Assembly (NCBI GenBank): GCA_009774395.1
Contig: VSNQ01000157.1
Span: 1 to 9,021 of the forward strand
Length of the DNA stretch: 9,021 bases
Source of the DNA: Lachnospiraceae bacterium
GTDB taxonomy: Bacteria > Bacillota > Clostridia > Lachnospirales > Lachnospiraceae
Direction of reading: 5' to 3'
Below are positions 1 through 7,059 of the stretch, in pieces (position 1 is the stretch's first letter; each line of letters opens with the position of its first letter). Under the pieces are notes generated by a model. That model searched no databases, was not told the origin of the DNA, and was given only the letters and a program-made list of their open reading frames with translations. A program made the position numbers and the translations under genes.

Positions 1-1
1 T

Positions 2-235
2 CTTAAGAAAACATATCATTTACATGAACTTTTATCTATTAATAGCACTAAAGCGAACAAAATTGAATTACTCTACAGAAACATTACAAAAAGAAACATC
101 CTTAATCAAAAAAATAAGGAATTATCAGAATATAATGTAATTTCTCCAATATATTATGTGATTCATTCCATATCACAACGATATATTGTTGGAAAATTAC
201 ATTTCCTGACAATCCCTTATCATATCTTATATTAA
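2..235 (+). CDS. Partial hypothetical protein, C-terminal part only (5' end outside window)
   Basis: An open frame enters from the left edge and runs 77 codons to a TAA at 233-235. It has no ATG, so it can only be the 3' part of a gene starting outside the window. The translation is rich in Ile, Leu, Tyr, Asn and Lys and ends with a hydrophobic, aromatic tail (…HFLTIPYHILY). In sequence this AT-rich, a stop-free run of this length is unlikely by chance but not impossible. It would be the only plus-strand gene here and converges on the GH3 gene. I recognise no family. If it is not a gene, these 300 bases are simply non-coding. Confidence 0.4.
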   Translation, partial: LKKTYHLHELLSINSTKANKIELLYRNITKRNILNQKNKELSEYNVISPIYYVIHSISQRYIVGKLHFLTIPYHILY

Positions 236-240
236 CAATA

Positions 241-328
241 AAATCTTCGATTCACGCTAACTTCCATTCGTCCGCTTTTGCGGACATATTAATCAGGAGG
301 CGTGAAATCTCCGATTCACGCTAACTTC
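241..328. repeat. 24-bp direct repeat pair (241-264 and 305-328) at the end of the GH3 gene
   Basis: The sequence at 241-264 recurs at 305-328 with a single mismatch (T/C at the seventh base). The shared 17-bp core is CGATTCACGCTAACTTC. The right copy contains the last codons and the TGA stop of the GH3 gene; the left copy lies 64 bp further downstream. The 40 bp between the copies holds a perfect hairpin. This looks like a small duplication of the gene's end around a short insert. Confidence 0.8.
270..285. other. Perfect hairpin between two convergent frames
   Basis: GTCCGC (270-275), a TTTT loop, and GCGGAC (280-285) form a perfect 6-bp GC-rich stem. A second possible stem, GCGTGAA (300-306) with TTCACGC (315-321), overlaps the GH3 stop codon. 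Neither is followed by a T-tract on either strand, so they are not classical intrinsic terminators. They may still act as 3'-end stabilisers or weak bidirectional terminators for the convergent frames. Confidence 0.45.
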
Positions 329-2505
329 ACATCTACAACTTCTACAACTTCCTCTGCGGATTTTGCTAAGAGAATCATATAATAGCCTGCGTCAATCTTA
401 AAGCAGCGGCTTTCCTCGTCATAGTATGTAAATGCACTTTCATCCAATTCCAACCGAACTTGCTTGGTTTCGCCAGCTTCAAGAAATACTTTTTCAAATG
501 CCTTTAATTCCTTCGCTGCCTTCTTTACCTTAGGAAGTTTGTCCGCAACATAAATCTGTGCAACCTCTGCACCGGATCTGTCACCAATATTGGATACATT
601 AAAAGTAACTTCAACACGCTTACTTTGTTCCCCATCTTCAAGAACATTCACAGCAAGTCCTGACATTACACACTCTGTATAAGAAAGCCCATATCCAAAT
701 GGAAATGCTGTCTTCACATCATAGGTATCATAATAGCGATAGCCAATAAAGATATCTTCGCCATACTTCACGGATGCACCACCGGGAAACTCGCCAAGTA
801 CAACTGCCGGACAATCTTGTTCTGTAATAGGAAATGTTTCTGGCAAACGACCTGACGGATTCACTTTACCGAAAATAACTTCCGCAAGCGCATATCCGCC
901 TTCCATACCAGCATACCAACTGCAGCAAATGGTAGATGCTCTGTGACTCCATGCACTCATATCTACTGGAGAACCTACCTGAAGAACAACAATTGTATCT
1001 GGCCGAACTTCCAATAGGCTAGCAATTAACGCATCCTGTCCATATGGCAGTTTCATATCTGCCCGATCCTGTCCTTCTGTGTCAAAATCATGTGTTAATC
1101 CACCCACAAATATCACAGCATCTGCATCCTTAGCTGCTTCTATCGCCTCTTTTCGGTATTTTTCGTTCATTTCTTCCTGCAAAGCCTGTCTTGCTCTCTT
1201 TTTTTCTTCCTGTGCTTCTTTTACTGCTGTGGATTCTTTATCCTGATTTAAGCTGTCAGCCTGACCACTTTCACTATCTCCCATATTCGCCCATATGTTA
1301 CCGACGTCATTGTTATAATATCCTGGTTTGTATACAATCTCTGTATTTCCGCCAAGCACCATATGGAATCCCATTAACGGCGTAATTTCGTACAATGCTT
1401 TAATTTCGGCACTTCCACCGCCCGACGCCTGCTGCCGATTCGCATTATCTCCAACAAGCAGTAACTTCTTCACTTTCTTTGCATCTAATGGAAGTACATG
1501 ATTATCATTCTTTAACAATACAACAGACTCTCGTGCTGTTTGACGCAGTGCTGCCTTATCTTGATAATCATTATATGTACCAGCATATCGCTCGCCATCC
1601 AGCATATGGAGTGCATTCATCACATTTAAAATATGGCGTACTTTTTCATCAATTTTTGCAATGGCAATTTCGCGGTCAATTTTCCCTTCCTCAATCATCT
1701 TCATTAACGGATCGGCAAGGAAATATTCATTAAAGTTGTTCATTACAGACATTTCCATATCCAAGCCATTCATCAAGGCTTCTTCTGTATCATGAACACC
1801 ACCCCAATCAGAAATAACGATGCCCTCAAATCCCCATTCTTCACGCAAAATCTGGTTCAGCAAATAATCATTATGACAGCAATGAGAACCACGCAGCTTA
1901 TTGTATGCTCCCATAACACCCTTTGCTTTTCCCTTTTTCACAGCCGCCTCAAATGCAGGCAGATAAATTTCCCGTAATGCCCGTTCGCTTACCTCTACAT
2001 CTACATCAAGACGTCGTGTTTCCTGATTATTCAGTGCGAAATGCTTCACACAGGAAGAAACATCATTTTCCTCAATACCCTTTACCAAAGGTACTACCAT
2101 TTCTGCTGCAAGACAAGGGTCTTCTCCCATATATTCAAAGTTCCTGCCACACAAAGGTGTACGCATCATATTCACGCTTGGCGCCAAAATCATATCCTTA
2201 CCACGCCCTCGCGTTTCCTTGCCAAGAATCTTTCCAGTTTCGTATGCCAAATCTCTGTTCCAGGTTGCCGCAAGTGCAGTATTGCTTGGCAGATAAGAAT
2301 CATAATCATAGGATAATCCTATATTTGCCCAAGAATCTGTTTGAAAATCCCTGCGTACTCCCATTGGTCCATCAGAAGTCCGAAATGGCGGAATCCCTAG
2401 CCGCTCAACTCCTTTTGTGGCAAACAACTCATTACCATGCACCATGTCCAACTTCTCCTGCAGCGTAAGTTCAGAAATTAAACCCTCAATCTGATCTTTG
2501 TTCAT
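316..2505 (-). CDS. Glycoside hydrolase family 3 protein (beta-glucosidase-like)
   Basis: Hydrolyses terminal beta-linked sugars (probably beta-glucosides) from oligosaccharides or glycosides with retention of configuration. Numbering from the upstream ATG at 2514 (732 aa), the (beta/alpha)8 domain covers about 15-300, with the SDGPMG motif at 47-52, the KHF motif near 157-159 and the nucleophile Asp236 in the SDW motif. The alpha/beta sandwich domain is about 325-610, with probable acid/base Glu480 in TEGQDR. A fibronectin III-like domain fills about 635-720. A very charged, helix-prone stretch at about 425-460 is inserted in the second domain. There is no signal peptide, so the enzyme is probably cytoplasmic and fed by an unseen transporter. 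I chose Met4 as start (729 aa) because AAGGAGG lies 10 nt from it but only 1 nt from the first ATG. Substrate specificity cannot be read from sequence; xylosidase activity is possible. Confidence 0.93.
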   Translation of the reverse strand: MNKDQIEGLISELTLQEKLDMVHGNELFATKGVERLGIPPFRTSDGPMGVRRDFQTDSWANIGLSYDYDSYLPSNTALAATWNRDLAYETGKILGKETRGRGKDMILAPSVNMMRTPLCGRNFEYMGEDPCLAAEMVVPLVKGIEENDVSSCVKHFALNNQETRRLDVDVEVSERALREIYLPAFEAAVKKGKAKGVMGAYNKLRGSHCCHNDYLLNQILREEWGFEGIVISDWGGVHDTEEALMNGLDMEMSVMNNFNEYFLADPLMKMIEEGKIDREIAIAKIDEKVRHILNVMNALHMLDGERYAGTYNDYQDKAALRQTARESVVLLKNDNHVLPLDAKKVKKLLLVGDNANRQQASGGGSAEIKALYEITPLMGFHMVLGGNTEIVYKPGYYNNDVGNIWANMGDSESGQADSLNQDKESTAVKEAQEEKKRARQALQEEMNEKYRKEAIEAAKDADAVIFVGGLTHDFDTEGQDRADMKLPYGQDALIASLLEVRPDTIVVLQVGSPVDMSAWSHRASTICCSWYAGMEGGYALAEVIFGKVNPSGRLPETFPITEQDCPAVVLGEFPGGASVKYGEDIFIGYRYYDTYDVKTAFPFGYGLSYTECVMSGLAVNVLEDGEQSKRVEVTFNVSNIGDRSGAEVAQIYVADKLPKVKKAAKELKAFEKVFLEAGETKQVRLELDESAFTYYDEESRCFKIDAGYYMILLAKSAEEVVEVVDVKLA

Positions 2506-2515
2506 ATTGAACATA

Positions 2516-2522
2516 CCTCCTT
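2516..2522 (-). promoter_or_regulatory. Ribosome binding site deciding the GH3 start
   Basis: AAGGAGG is a near-perfect Shine-Dalgarno. It is 1 nt from the ATG at 2514, too close to use, and 10 nt from the ATG at 2505. The second is therefore the likely start, removing three residues. Confidence 0.75.
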
Positions 2523-2603
2523 GTAACTTATATTTTAATGGACTCTAAATTTTCACTATTGTTCTTATTTTCTTGTGTAAAATTCTTTCATTCTATCTTC
2601 TGC

Positions 2604-2872
2604 TTATCTGTGAGCAAGTTCCCTTAATTCGCTTTCCTCACCTAAGGAACTGTAGAAAAATACAATATTCCAACAAAGGAAGTTGTTTGCTTTCTGTAAT
2701 CTCAAACAATTTATTGAACATCGGCAAAAGGCTCTTCTCAAACTGAATCAAATCTAATTCATGATGTCCTTGCATAGCCAAATCCGACGGTCTTATCTTC
2801 AATTTCAGGAATTAAATCTTCTTTCACAAACTGCTCCCCAAAACGTGCCAACAAAACCAAATAATCTTTCAT
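2604..2872 (-). pseudogene. Frameshifted remnant of an unidentified small gene
   Basis: The gap between lgt and the GH3 gene holds three coding-like segments in successive frames. The first starts at an ATG (2872, MKDYLVLLARFGEQF…) 12 nt after the lgt stop and stays convincing to about 2795. The second, in another frame, runs from about 2805 to a TGA at 2638-2640 (…MQGHHELDLIQFEKS… to …CIFLQFLR). The third carries GEESELRELAHR to a TAA at 2604-2606. Joined at the two shifts they give roughly 90 residues of plausible helical protein. There is no Shine-Dalgarno before the ATG. I recognise no family. It may be the degraded end of a longer gene, and sequencing error is an alternative. Confidence 0.5.
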
Positions 2873-2884
2873 ACTTATATAACG

Positions 2885-3769
2885 CTACACCTTCGTAACT
2901 TTCTTTGGCATCCGCCATCGTATCACCAAATCCACCGCAATCGCTGCCACAAACATTATAATTCCCAAAAGCTGTGACACAGCAATCTGTGTGCCGGGAA
3001 TCAGCAGCCTGTCTGTACGAATCCCTTCAATAATAAACCGTCCAATCCCATAACCGCCAAGGTAAATCAAACACATCTGCCCATGATATTTCTTCCGATC
3101 ATGATATATCAGCATAAAAATCAATAATGCTAAATTCCAAATACTCTCATATAAAAACGTTGGATGAACCTGAATAAAATTAACATCCCCCATAGCAAAC
3201 ATACCATCCAGATGCGATGGAGCAATATCTACAGGTCTTACAGCATCAACTGGCAAGCGCATAGCAAACAAAGAATCCGTATAACCGCCAAAAACTTCCC
3301 TATTAAAGAAATTTCCCCAACGGCCAATAATCTGTCCTAACACTAGTCCATACACACCACAATCCCCAATCTGATAAGGTGAAAGCTTCTTTATCCTGCA
3401 ATAGATAAATAATGTAGCAAACGCACCAATCACACCACCATAAATCGCCATACCGCCCTGTCTGGTATTAAAAATACTTAGTAGATTATTCTTGTACATA
3501 TCCCACGAAAATACAACATAATAAATTCGTGCACCAATTACAGAAAACAAAACTGCATAAATAGCAAAATCCCATATAATATCGGGATCCATCTGCTCCC
3601 ATTTTGCGATATGCACTGCCATTAAAACGCCAAGTACAACACCAATCCCAATAATCAGCCCATAAAAGGCAATCTCAAATCCAAATATTGTAAAACTTCT
3701 TGGCAATCCTTCAAAATAAATTCCTAAATTCGGAAAAGCAATGTCTTTTACGTCCATTATATCAGGCAT
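2885..3769 (-). CDS. lgt: Prolipoprotein diacylglyceryl transferase
   Basis: Transfers the diacylglyceryl group of phosphatidylglycerol to the lipobox cysteine of prolipoproteins, the first step of lipoprotein maturation in the cytoplasmic membrane. The 294-aa length is normal for the family. The protein is polytopic, with hydrophobic segments at about 28-55, 66-88, 104-124, 136-150, 210-222, 235-250 and 264-284. The family signature is at 149-161 (GRWGNFFNREVFG), including Arg150, Asn153 and Glu158. Other conserved features are HPTFLYES at 202-209 and GRFxxE at 243-248. The position matching the HGG of E. coli Lgt is Tyr110-Gly-Gly here, which I believe is common in Firmicutes. AAAGGGG precedes the ATG by 5 nt. 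The gene begins 12 nt after the ychF stop, so the two are probably co-transcribed. Confidence 0.97.
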   Translation of the reverse strand: MPDIMDVKDIAFPNLGIYFEGLPRSFTIFGFEIAFYGLIIGIGVVLGVLMAVHIAKWEQMDPDIIWDFAIYAVLFSVIGARIYYVVFSWDMYKNNLLSIFNTRQGGMAIYGGVIGAFATLFIYCRIKKLSPYQIGDCGVYGLVLGQIIGRWGNFFNREVFGGYTDSLFAMRLPVDAVRPVDIAPSHLDGMFAMGDVNFIQVHPTFLYESIWNLALLIFMLIYHDRKKYHGQMCLIYLGGYGIGRFIIEGIRTDRLLIPGTQIAVSQLLGIIMFVAAIAVDLVIRWRMPKKVTKV

Positions 3770-3781
3770 AAGTTCCCCTTT

Positions 3782-4879
3782 CTATACATTAAACCGGAAA
3801 AGAATAACATCCCCATCCTGCACTACATATTCTTTGCCTTCCAGTCCCACAAGCCCTTTGTCCTTCGCGGCTGCAAGAGAACCATTCTCCAACAAGTCCT
3901 TATAGTTGACGACCTCCGCACGAATAAACCCACGTTCAAAATCTGTGTGAATTTTACCAGCCGCCTGTGGTGCTTTCGTTCCAACCCGAATTGTCCATGC
4001 ACGGCATTCATCTTCACCGGCTGTCAAAAAACTAATTAACCCAAGCAAACGATAACTTGCTGCAATTAGTTTGTCCAAACCAGACTCCTTTAGTCCTAAA
4101 TCTTCCAAAAACATCGCTTTTTCATCATCATCTAATTCTGCAATCTCCTGCTCAATCTGTGCACAGATCACAAAAACTTCAAAACCCTCTTTTGCTGCAT
4201 ATTCCCGCACTTGCATTACGCCTTGATTGTCTGCACCGTCATTTGCAAGATCATCTTCTGCAACATTTGCTGCAAAAATAACGGGCTTATCGGTTAAAAG
4301 ATTATATCCATTTCTCCAAAGAACCTCATCATCGTCCTCTGTCACAAAACTTTTTGCCATATTTCCGTTTTCCAAGTGCGCTTTTAACCGTTCTGCAAGC
4401 GCAAGTTCTTTTGCCTGTGCCTTATCGTTCTTCGCACCGCGGGATACTTTTGCAATGCGGCGTTCTAGTATTTCAATATCGGAAAAAATCAATTCTAAAT
4501 TAATGGTTTCAATATCCCTAAGCGGATTAATGCTTCCATCTACATGTACAATATTTGAATCCTCAAAGCAGCGTACTACATGAACAATTGCATCCACCTC
4601 TCGGATATTGGCAAGGAACTGATTACCAAGCCCCTCCCCTTTGGAAGCGCCCTTTACAAGCCCCGCAATATCCACAAATTCAATCACTGCTGGTGTTACT
4701 TTCTTTGTCTTGTACAAATCACCTAACAGCTTTATCCGCTCATCCGGCACGGCAACTACGCCTACATTGGGATCAATCGTGCAAAACGGATAGTTTGCCG
4801 ACTCTGCACCTGCCTTTGTCAAAGAATTAAATAATGTACTTTTCCCTACATTGGGAAGCCCTACAATTCCTAGTTTCAT
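3782..4879 (-). CDS. ychF: Ribosome-binding P-loop ATPase YchF (Obg family)
   Basis: A universally conserved TRAFAC-class P-loop protein (OLA1/YchF subfamily of the Obg group) that binds ribosomes. It prefers ATP to GTP and has been linked to oxidative-stress and translation control. Its 365 aa match the family length. The G domain shows Walker A GLPNVGKS at 7-14, switch I around CTIDPN at 33-38, and the G3 motif DIAG at 70-73 followed by the glycine-rich switch II LVKGASKGEGLGNQF. The G4 position reads NVAE (205-208) in place of NKxD, the hallmark of ATP preference. A helical coiled region is inserted at about 130-200. The C-terminal TGS domain starts near 281 and includes HTDFERGFIRAEVV (311-324). 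AAGGAGG lies 11 nt upstream of the ATG. The gene leads an apparent ychF-lgt operon and lies immediately downstream of the integrase gene. Confidence 0.98.
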   Translation of the reverse strand: MKLGIVGLPNVGKSTLFNSLTKAGAESANYPFCTIDPNVGVVAVPDERIKLLGDLYKTKKVTPAVIEFVDIAGLVKGASKGEGLGNQFLANIREVDAIVHVVRCFEDSNIVHVDGSINPLRDIETINLELIFSDIEILERRIAKVSRGAKNDKAQAKELALAERLKAHLENGNMAKSFVTEDDDEVLWRNGYNLLTDKPVIFAANVAEDDLANDGADNQGVMQVREYAAKEGFEVFVICAQIEQEIAELDDDEKAMFLEDLGLKESGLDKLIAASYRLLGLISFLTAGEDECRAWTIRVGTKAPQAAGKIHTDFERGFIRAEVVNYKDLLENGSLAAAKDKGLVGLEGKEYVVQDGDVILFRFNV

Positions 4880-4903
4880 TTTTGATTACACCTCCTTGAA
4901 AAT

Positions 4904-4917
4904 GCCTTAAAATAGGC
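4904..4917 (-). other. Weak hairpin between integrase and ychF
   Basis: On the minus strand GCCT, a six-base loop and AGGC are followed by ATTTTC, just before the ychF Shine-Dalgarno. The four-pair stem is too short to be a convincing terminator, so read-through from the integrase gene into ychF seems possible. I could not find a clear -35/-10 pair for ychF in this gap. Confidence 0.2.
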
Positions 4918-4942
4918 GGTTTTTGTAATTTCTATATTTCTT

Positions 4943-4965
4943 CGAGTACCAATCCGAGTACCAAT
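4943..4965. repeat. Tandem 11-bp repeats beside int, candidate integrase arm-type sites
   Basis: CGAGTACCAAT occurs at 4943-4953 and again at 4955-4965, one base apart, starting 1 bp beyond the integrase stop codon. Integrases with an N-terminal arm-binding domain recognise short repeated sites beside the attachment core, and this is the expected place for them. Binding is inferred from position and repetition only. A copy at the other end of the element would strengthen it. Confidence 0.55.
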
Positions 4966-4966
4966 T

Positions 4967-6097
4967 TTATATGATTTTGAGCATTTTTTCAATGTTCTGC
5001 ACTTCCTTTGCCTTTTCATCATCAGTTACATGGACGTACAGATTCATGGTAATGCCTATATTTGAGTGTCCTAAAATCATCTGCAAGGTCTTTGGTCGCA
5101 TACCGCTTTCGATACAGCGTGTAGCAAACGTATGTCTTAGTACATGCATAGAAAATCTTGGTATTCCTGCCTTGTCACAATAATAGAACAATTTTGAATC
5201 ATATGCACTGTTCTTGGTTGGTGTGCCATCCCGACAAAGAAAAACGCTGTCCTTAAACTCTATCGGTCTGACTTTCAGGGATTTTAACTTTTCTTTCTGA
5301 TTTTTCAGAATGTCAACTGCCTCTTGTGTTAGTGGAACATCTCTTATGCTATTCTTTGTCTTGGGTTCTCCAATTCTCCACTCGCCTACAGAATGACGAT
5401 ATTCCATTGTTCGGCGGATATGCAACACCCTATTCTCAAAATCAACATCAGACCACCGCAAACCAATCATTTCCCCTGTCCGCAATCCCGTCTGCAAAAG
5501 CAAAGCGTACTGGTTATAATTACTTGCACCCTTGACAGTTTTGAGAAATAATTTCTGTTCCTCTATCGTCAATGCACGCATTTCTTTTGATTTTTTACCA
5601 CTTGTACATTTCACACTTTTTGTTACAGGGTTTTTGGTAAGAAGTTCATTTTCAACTGCACTGTCAAACATCATCCACATAACAAGGCGGCTATGTTCTA
5701 TGACAGAATTTGAATACCTGTCTGCCATTTGATTAAGAACATTCTGGCAATGCAAAGGCTTTATATCCTTTAACAACATATCTCCAATCAGCGGTTTTAT
5801 ATTCTTATCATAACGCTCGTTGTAATTCCTACGAGTATTAAAACGGATATTATCGCCCTTGACATTATCAATCCAGTAATGATACCATGCATCTACCGTT
5901 GGATTTTCGCCTTGCAATACATTCCCATGTTCATCTTCAAACTGTGCGTCCGCAAGCCATTGCCGGCACTCTTGCAACTTATCAAATACCTTTTTAATGC
6001 GTTTTCCGTTGCGATTTGTAAACCTTGCAACATATTTTCCACCTTTTACTTGGCAAATGCCAACTCCTAACTCCTTTCCTTTTAAATCCTTTCCCAT
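4967..6097 (-). CDS. int: Tyrosine-type site-specific integrase
   Basis: Catalyses integration and, with excisionase, excision of the element by recombining attP and attB. The 376 aa contain the three usual parts. A small beta-rich arm-DNA-binding domain covers about 8-60 (GKYVARF, GKRIKKVFD). A SAM-like core-binding domain covers about 67-155 (PTVDAWYHYWID start). The catalytic domain covers about 175-365. All catalytic residues are visible: Arg206 in TGLRTGEM, a lysine in PKTKNS (Lys246 or Lys248), His318 and Arg321 in HVLRH, His344 in LGHS, and the nucleophile Tyr354. AAGGAG lies 7 nt from the ATG. The gene is separated from the upstream excisionase-like gene by a strong terminator, so it probably has separate or read-through-dependent expression. 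Putative arm sites follow its stop. Confidence 0.96.
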   Translation of the reverse strand: MGKDLKGKELGVGICQVKGGKYVARFTNRNGKRIKKVFDKLQECRQWLADAQFEDEHGNVLQGENPTVDAWYHYWIDNVKGDNIRFNTRRNYNERYDKNIKPLIGDMLLKDIKPLHCQNVLNQMADRYSNSVIEHSRLVMWMMFDSAVENELLTKNPVTKSVKCTSGKKSKEMRALTIEEQKLFLKTVKGASNYNQYALLLQTGLRTGEMIGLRWSDVDFENRVLHIRRTMEYRHSVGEWRIGEPKTKNSIRDVPLTQEAVDILKNQKEKLKSLKVRPIEFKDSVFLCRDGTPTKNSAYDSKLFYYCDKAGIPRFSMHVLRHTFATRCIESGMRPKTLQMILGHSNIGITMNLYVHVTDDEKAKEVQNIEKMLKII

Positions 6098-6116
6098 TAT
6101 CCGGCTCCTTTCTTAA

Positions 6117-6163
6117 TAAAAAAGCCTTAATACAGTAATTTATATATTACCACATTAGGCTTT
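6117..6163 (-). terminator. Intrinsic terminator between the excisionase-like gene and int
   Basis: On the minus strand AAAGCCT (6157-6163) pairs with AGGCTTT (6121-6127). The stem extends through AAT/ATT with one bulged A, and an inner GTAAT/ATTAC stem (6135-6139 with 6146-6150) closes a six-base loop. A run of six T (6118-6123) overlaps and follows the base of the stem. This is a good rho-independent terminator for transcripts arriving from xis, and it lies just upstream of the integrase Shine-Dalgarno. On the plus strand the tail is only TTTATATTT, so termination there would be weaker. Confidence 0.75.
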
Positions 6164-6179
6164 ATATTTCCACATAAAT

Positions 6180-6383
6180 CTATATTTCTATTTGGTTTTC
6201 TATAAACTTTTCAAATTCCCTCCGCTTAATCAGACGCTTTCTTCCTATGTATATAACAAACGGACATCTTGGCTGTTTTATTAGTTCACCTAGTTTGTTA
6301 ATGCCGATATTGCTATACGCCGCCGCCTCCTCAATTGTCAGGTTCAGTTTGTCCTTTATCTCAACCCTCGGTGTTTCTTTCAT
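6180..6383 (-). CDS. xis: Excisionase-like MerR/helix-turn-helix DNA-binding protein
   Basis: A 67-residue basic protein of the Tn916 Xis / excisionase type, expected to bend DNA at the attachment arms and direct the integrase toward excision. After a short charged start, the winged-helix core begins at LTIEEAAAYSNIG (about 15-27). It continues through KLGELIKQP and the basic wing IGRKRLIKRREFEKFIE (about 46-62). Length and layout fit the family well. Its ATG overlaps the TGA of the upstream YopX gene in an ATGA, and AAGGAG lies 10 nt upstream inside that gene, which suggests translational coupling. Its position just before int supports the recombination role. A simple transcriptional regulator of the same fold is the alternative. 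Confidence 0.85.
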   Translation of the reverse strand: MKETPRVEIKDKLNLTIEEAAAYSNIGINKLGELIKQPRCPFVIYIGRKRLIKRREFEKFIENQIEI

Positions 6384-6823
6384 TCTGCCTCATCTCCTTT
6401 TAAAAGTTCGGGATTGTCATGTAAATTTCCCATTATTTCAATACATTCCCTCCAATTCCAATATAATAATCCAACCCTATCTCCTGCTCTTACTGCTTTT
6501 CCCGTAAATCTTGTGTTATGCCATTCAACAAAATATGGTATATTTTTATCTCCGATATGGAATATATCGTTTTCAAAAATCTTCATATTTTTCCTATCTA
6601 TTAAACCTGTATATTCACAGATGGTTTCAGGTTCTATCTCAACAATATCATGCTCTAATATATCAATATATCTATTATCTATTTCAATATTGATATATTT
6701 AACAATATAAGCATGGTATTCTGGATGATTTTGTTCAATAAAATAACCCTCAACCCACCATTTATCTTTCGGCAGTTCTCTCCAATTCGCGCGTTTTGCC
6801 TTATAAAGATGTTCTCTGCTCAT
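6380..6823 (-). CDS. YopX family protein
   Basis: A 147-aa member of the YopX family (named after a gene of Bacillus phage SPbeta), a widespread phage accessory family of unknown molecular function. Family marks in order: MSREHLYKAKR at the start, WVEGYF near residue 21, IEPETICEYTGLIDRKN at mid-length with FENDIF, and GNLHDNPELL at the C-terminus. I chose the ATG at 6823 rather than 6829 because AAAGGAG is 9 nt from the former and only 3 nt from the latter, and because MSRE-type starts are usual in the family. It overlaps the end of the 85-aa gene by 23 bp and the excisionase-like start by 4 bp, so it is part of the same transcript. Confidence 0.88.
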   Translation of the reverse strand: MSREHLYKAKRANWRELPKDKWWVEGYFIEQNHPEYHAYIVKYINIEIDNRYIDILEHDIVEIEPETICEYTGLIDRKNMKIFENDIFHIGDKNIPYFVEWHNTRFTGKAVRAGDRVGLLYWNWRECIEIMGNLHDNPELLKGDEAE

Positions 6824-7058
6824 TCCCATTTGCTCCTTTCAAAATCTCGTCAATGCAATCATTATAACCTGCAATATACCCGTTCATAGGGTTTGCGTAT
6901 TGTTTTCGTGGAACAGGTTTTAACGGACATCTATCTCCCGTTCTGTGCTCATAACAAACTGCAAATTCTTCCTTTTTACATTCATCATTTTCTTTATTGT
7001 AATATTCACATACCGTACAATTCCCCGGCGTATCAATCACTAAAATAGATTTACTCAT
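6801..7058 (-). CDS. Hypothetical phage-type protein, 85 aa, cysteine-containing
   Basis: An 85-aa protein starting MSKSILVIDTPGNC, with Cys14, Cys17, Cys27, Cys35, Cys44 and Cys68. The opening (ILVIDTPxNCxxC), a middle RCPLKPVPRK and a late GYNDCIDEI form a pattern I associate with uncharacterised small proteins of Clostridia prophages, but no function is known to me. CxxC plus further cysteines could bind zinc. The frame is open further upstream (to 7178), but that part is the out-of-frame shadow of the 54-aa gene. The start at 7058 has AGGAGG 6 nt upstream, located at the 3' end of that gene. It ends 23 bp inside the following YopX gene. Confidence 0.8.
   Translation of the reverse strand: MSKSILVIDTPGNCTVCEYYNKENDECKKEEFAVCYEHRTGDRCPLKPVPRKQYANPMNGYIAGYNDCIDEILKGANGNEQRTSL
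6833..6839 (-). promoter_or_regulatory. Ribosome binding site deciding the YopX start
   Basis: AAAGGAG is 3 nt from the ATG at 6829 and 9 nt from the ATG at 6823. The normal spacing supports the second. Confidence 0.65.
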
Positions 7059-7059
7059 T

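Noticed and set aside
1923..2468. 181-codon plus-strand frame opposite the GH3 gene
   Set aside because: It lies entirely antisense to a well-supported GH3 coding region, has no Shine-Dalgarno I can see, and its translation looks like low-complexity shadow coding.
2527..2556. Possible promoter for the GH3 gene (GTGAAA, 18 bp, TATAAG on the minus strand)
   Set aside because: Transcription would begin at about the Shine-Dalgarno itself, leaving it partly or wholly outside the message. The -35 match is only four of six.
4227..4583. 118-codon plus-strand frame opposite ychF
   Set aside because: Antisense shadow of the highly conserved ychF gene; the Ser- and Phe-rich translation has no recognisable domain.
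4943..4965. Two-copy repeat as a CRISPR remnant
   Set aside because: The repeats are 11 bp with a one-base gap and sit beside an integrase; there are no spacers and no cas genes.
6098..6179. Small RNA or riboswitch between xis and int
   Set aside because: The structure is fully explained by a terminator stem with a T-run; there is no conserved aptamer-like pattern and too little space.
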